Both the position numbers and the translations under genes were made by a program. From positions 1 through 8,174 of the forward strand of contig JAPLIW010000581.1 in assembly GCA_026388915.1 (NCBI GenBank): a DNA stretch of 8,174 nucleotides, read 5' to 3'. This document shows positions 5,746-8,174 of this stretch, one piece after another. The DNA comes from Deltaproteobacteria bacterium (lineage in GTDB: Bacteria; Desulfobacterota; SM23-61). The stretch's first letter is position 1. Every line of letters starts with the position of its first letter. The notes under the pieces are model-generated. The model did no database searches and was not told the origin of the DNA. It saw only the letters and a list, made by a program, of their open reading frames with translations.

Positions 5746-7119
5746 CTAATTTTCAATCAAGCCTTTGCGGATTAAATAAGCCCGGGCCTCCCCTACGGTG
5801 TAGAGAGAACCAGTGACCACCACCAGGTCTTCTCTTCCCGCCTCGCCCATCGCTTTTTCCACAGCGCCCCCCACATCGGCGATTTCCAGGGTCGGCTTTT
5901 CCCAGGGGGAAACATGCTTTCGAAGGAGTTCCAGGGATGCCGCCCGCTCCATGTGCGGACGGGTCAGGATCAACAGGTCGGCCAGGGGAACCAGGTTGGG
6001 CATCATTTTCGGGATCTCCTTGTCGGCCATGATGCCCAGGACCAGGATGAGCCGGCGGCGAGGAAATTCCTCCTCCAGCGCCTGTTTCAAAACCCGGGTG
6101 CCCCCCGGGTTATGGGCCCCGTCCAGGAGGATCGGGGGAGAACCGCCGACCCTTTCCAGGCGGCCCGGCCACTTTGTCTCCGCCAGGCCGTTCCGCAGAT
6201 GCTCCTCTTTCAGGAGAAAGCCCATCTCCAGCAGCATTTCCGCGGCAGCCAAGGAAAGAGAGGCGTTCAACACCTGATGGCTGCCCGCCAGCCCCAGACG
6301 GAAACCCTTCCAGCGGTGATGGCGCCCCCGAAAATTCATAAGCCGGGGCCCTGTCTTTCTTCCCCGGAAATCCCGTCCATGGGCATAAAAAGGGGCCTGG
6401 ACCTCCCGGCATTTTTCCTGAAGCAAGGCCACCACCCGGGGTTGCCGGGCGGTGGTGAAAAGCGGGCGTCCGGGCTTTATGATCCCCGCTTTCTCTCCGG
6501 CGACCTGGAGAAGGGTTTTCCCCAAATACTGCTGGTGCTCCAGGGAAATGGGGCTGATGAGCGCCAGAAGGGGATCGATCACGTTGGTGGCATCCAGTCT
6601 CCCCCCCATGCCCGTTTCCAGGACGGCCAGATCCACCCTTTCCTCTCGAAAATGGACAAAGGCCATGGCGGTAGTAAATTCGAAGAAGGTAAGGGTCGCT
6701 TTTTTCGGATCGAAATCTGCGGGGAGAGAAGAAATGGAGGAATCAGGCCAGAGTTCACCGCTCTTGTCCATATCCCCCACCACTTCCCGGATCCGGTCGG
6801 TCAGCCGGACGACCCGATCCTCGCTGATGGGAACCCCGTTGACCTGAATTCTTTCCGCAAAATCGATCAGGTGGGGAGAGGTGTAGAGGCCGACCCGGTA
6901 GCCGGCCTGCCGCAGGATGGAGGTTAAAAAAGCGGCCGTGGAGCCTTTTCCATTCGAGCCGGCGATATGCACCGCCCGCAATCCGGCATGGGGATTTCCC
7001 AAATGCCGGAGCAGGGCGGTTATATTGGCCAGCCCCAATTTGATGCCGAATCTCTGAAGACCGAAGAGATAAGCCAGGGAGCTCTGGTAATGTCTCATAT
7101 CTTCGGGTTCTTTTTGCAC
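5746..7119 (-). CDS. folC: Folylpolyglutamate synthase / dihydrofolate synthase
   Basis: A 457-residue Mur-ligase-fold enzyme adding glutamate to dihydropteroate and/or to folates, using ATP; cytoplasmic folate pathway. Motifs in order: P-loop GSNGKGS (54-60), YTSPHL (79-84), TFFEFTTAMAF (144-154), LETGMGGRLDATNV (167-180), SLEHQQYLG (192-200), EKAGIIKPG (209-217), GSHQVLNA (279-286), WPGRLE (317-322), DGAHNPGG (333-340). Glu168 and His195 are 27 residues apart, as are the Mg ligands Glu143 and His170 of the Lactobacillus casei enzyme. The usual Asp-His is Glu-His here. About 17 extra residues lie between Ser81 and Glu168, around 115-141. The GTG at 7119 is 3 bases past the accD stop, with GGAGGGG 12 bases before. 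An ATG at 7098 (MRHYQSSLAYL) fits the family N-terminus equally well. Sequence alone does not show whether one or both activities are present. Confidence 0.93.
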   Translation of the reverse strand: MQKEPEDMRHYQSSLAYLFGLQRFGIKLGLANITALLRHLGNPHAGLRAVHIAGSNGKGSTAAFLTSILRQAGYRVGLYTSPHLIDFAERIQVNGVPISEDRVVRLTDRIREVVGDMDKSGELWPDSSISSLPADFDPKKATLTFFEFTTAMAFVHFREERVDLAVLETGMGGRLDATNVIDPLLALISPISLEHQQYLGKTLLQVAGEKAGIIKPGRPLFTTARQPRVVALLQEKCREVQAPFYAHGRDFRGRKTGPRLMNFRGRHHRWKGFRLGLAGSHQVLNASLSLAAAEMLLEMGFLLKEEHLRNGLAETKWPGRLERVGGSPPILLDGAHNPGGTRVLKQALEEEFPRRRLILVLGIMADKEIPKMMPNLVPLADLLILTRPHMERAASLELLRKHVSPWEKPTLEIADVGGAVEKAMGEAGREDLVVVTGSLYTVGEARAYLIRKGLIEN

Positions 7120-7122
7120 CTT

Positions 7123-7938
7123 CTACGCCCGCCCCTCCGGTTTCTTCCCCTTCGGCAGCATGGCCAGGAGCTGGCCCAGGATTGTTTTCATCTCCCGGCG
7201 TTCCACGATAATATCGATCATCCCGTGGTCCAGGAGGTACTCGGAACGCTGGAAACCTTCCGGCAATTTCTGTTTGATCGTCTGTTCAATGACCCGCTGC
7301 CCGGCAAACCCGATGATCGCCTTGGGCTCGGCCAGGATAACGTCCCCCAGCATGGCAAAACTCGCCGAGACGCCGCCGGTGGTGGGATCGGTGAGGACCG
7401 AGATGTAAAGAAGGCCCTTCTCTTTCAGTCGGGCCAGGGCCGCGCTCGTCTTGGCCATCTGCATGAGAGAAAGGATCCCTTCCTGCATGCGGGCTCCCCC
7501 CGAGGAACAGAAAATGACCAGCCCGCACCCCTCCTCCGCCGCCCGTTCGGCCAGCCGAGCCACCTTTTCCCCCACCACCGACCCCATGGACCCCCCCATG
7601 AATTCAAAATCCATGACCCCTACCATGGCCGGCTGGCCCAGAATCATACCCTTTCCTCCCAGTAATGCCTCCATTCTCTGGGTGGCCTCCTGGGTTTCCT
7701 TTATCCTTTCGGGGTATTTCATCTGATCCCTGAAGTGCAGAGGGTCCAGGGGTTCCATGCCGGCATCATGCTCCACGAAACTCCCTTCATCGATCACCAG
7801 GCCGAGGCGGCGGGTGGCCGAAATTCGAAAGTGGTAGTTGCACTTGGGGCAGACCATCAGGTTGCGCTCCACCTCTCTCCGGAAGGAGATCTGATTGCAG
7901 GCATTGCATTTTGTCCATTGAGGCTCGTATTCTGGCAT
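7123..7938 (-). CDS. accD: Acetyl-CoA carboxylase carboxyltransferase subunit beta
   Basis: A 271-residue beta subunit of the carboxyltransferase. With AccA it moves CO2 from biotin-BCCP to acetyl-CoA, giving malonyl-CoA for fatty-acid synthesis in the cytoplasm. The N-terminal zinc ribbon is complete: Cys11, Cys14, Cys30, Cys33 (WTKCNAC...MVCPKC). The crotonase-fold core shows GGSMGSVVGEKVARL, SSGGARMQEG, LSLMQMAKTSAAL, DPTTGGVSASFAMLGD, AEPKAIIGFAGQRVIEQTI and LPEGFQRSEYLL. E. coli AccD is 304 residues. This one starts abruptly at MPEYEPQWTKC, lacking the short leader (often containing WF) seen in many relatives. No in-frame ATG, GTG or TTG was found upstream in the stretch I read (to about 7985), and the Shine-Dalgarno is weak. 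AccA is not in the window. It heads a likely accD-folC operon, with a candidate promoter at 8003-8030. Confidence 0.95.
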   Translation of the reverse strand: MPEYEPQWTKCNACNQISFRREVERNLMVCPKCNYHFRISATRRLGLVIDEGSFVEHDAGMEPLDPLHFRDQMKYPERIKETQEATQRMEALLGGKGMILGQPAMVGVMDFEFMGGSMGSVVGEKVARLAERAAEEGCGLVIFCSSGGARMQEGILSLMQMAKTSAALARLKEKGLLYISVLTDPTTGGVSASFAMLGDVILAEPKAIIGFAGQRVIEQTIKQKLPEGFQRSEYLLDHGMIDIIVERREMKTILGQLLAMLPKGKKPEGRA

Positions 7939-8002
7939 GCCTATGATCGACCCAAGATCCTTTCTTGTTCCCCCACTTTCCCTCTCTTTTTTTTTCCGCT
8001 AA

Positions 8003-8030
8003 AGTATAAGAATTACCATAACTTCAGCAA
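8003..8030 (-). promoter_or_regulatory. Candidate promoter of the accD-folC operon
   Basis: On the minus strand TTGCTG (8030-8025) is followed after 16 bases by TATACT (8008-8003, five of six to the -10 consensus). Transcription would begin near 7996, leaving a leader of about 58 bases that contains an A-tract (7984-7996). The -35 is weak (TTG only), so activation by another factor is possible. Confidence 0.4.
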
Positions 8031-8086
8031 GTTATCAATCTTATTTTGCTTTTCTCCGCCTCCCCACCCTGGATAAAAACCTAATG

Positions 8087-8118
8087 GGACACAGATGAAC
8101 TTAGCGCGGCTGCGCCGC
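8087..8118 (+). repeat. GGACACAGATGAAC dispersed repeat with GC hairpin
   Basis: GGACACAGATGAAC (8087-8100) matches 184-197 at 12 of 14 positions. It is followed by a compact hairpin, GCGGC (8106-8110), loop TGC, GCCGC (8114-8118). No terminator T-run follows. I see no gene between 7939 and 8174. Confidence 0.45.
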
Positions 8119-8133
8119 AACCAAAAGGAATCA

Positions 8134-8152
8134 CCCCCTCCCTCCCCTCCCC
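8134..8152 (-). other. Potential G-quadruplex motif
   Basis: On the minus strand four G-runs (4, 4, 3 and 5 bases) are separated by single adenines, visible on the plus strand as C-runs 8134-8138, 8140-8142, 8144-8147 and 8149-8152. Single-base loops favour very stable parallel quadruplexes. It lies about 105 bases upstream of the candidate accD -35, on the strand that is non-template for accD. Confidence 0.55.
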
Positions 8153-8174
8153 GAAGGTGTGAAAAAATTGGGTT

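Noticed and set aside
5914..6927. 337-residue plus-strand frame inside folC
   Set aside because: Antisense shadow of folC, whose motifs are complete on the other strand.
6967..7665. 232-residue plus-strand frame across the folC-accD junction
   Set aside because: Antisense to two certain genes, with His/Pro/Gly-rich composition and no family match.

Overview
The window comes from a Gram-negative bacterium of fairly high GC (mid-to-high 50s percent by eye). It encodes an LPS outer-membrane translocon protein (LptD), the carboxyltransferase beta subunit of acetyl-CoA carboxylase (AccD), and FolC. The accD-folC order and the many short dispersed non-coding repeats recall deltaproteobacterial (Desulfobacterota-like) or similar uncultured genomes. 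That placement is an inference; no rRNA or other phylogenetic marker is present.

Layout. Bases 1-397 carry no gene and hold several short repeats, including a near-perfect palindrome. Bases 398-1273 (+) encode a Tat-exported dienelactone hydrolase-family enzyme. It runs convergently, with only 19 bases between, into four or five kilobases of minus-strand genes. Read in the direction of transcription these are accD (7938-7123), folC (7119-5746), lptD (5580-3469), a 12-helix DUF2157 membrane protein (3255-2020) and a GDYXXLXY-domain protein (2030-1293). The intervals at 5581-5745 and 3256-3468 each carry a 7-bp-periodic repeat. Bases 7939-8174 hold a candidate accD promoter, a diverged dispersed repeat and a G-quadruplex-type motif.

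How the genes relate. accD and folC are 3 bases apart and almost surely co-transcribed. lptD follows after about 165 bases and may be read through or have its own promoter. AccD supplies malonyl-CoA for fatty acids, including lipid A acyl chains. FolC makes polyglutamylated folates. LptD inserts finished LPS in the outer membrane. The DUF2157 and GDYXXLXY genes overlap by 11 bases and form a translationally coupled pair, a recurrent pairing whose function is not known.

I did not find a defence system, CRISPR array, insertion sequence, tRNA or rRNA. The most interesting items are the DUF2157/GDYXXLXY pair (the latter with an apparent internal duplication), the heptamer-periodic intergenic repeats, and the G-rich motif upstream of accD.
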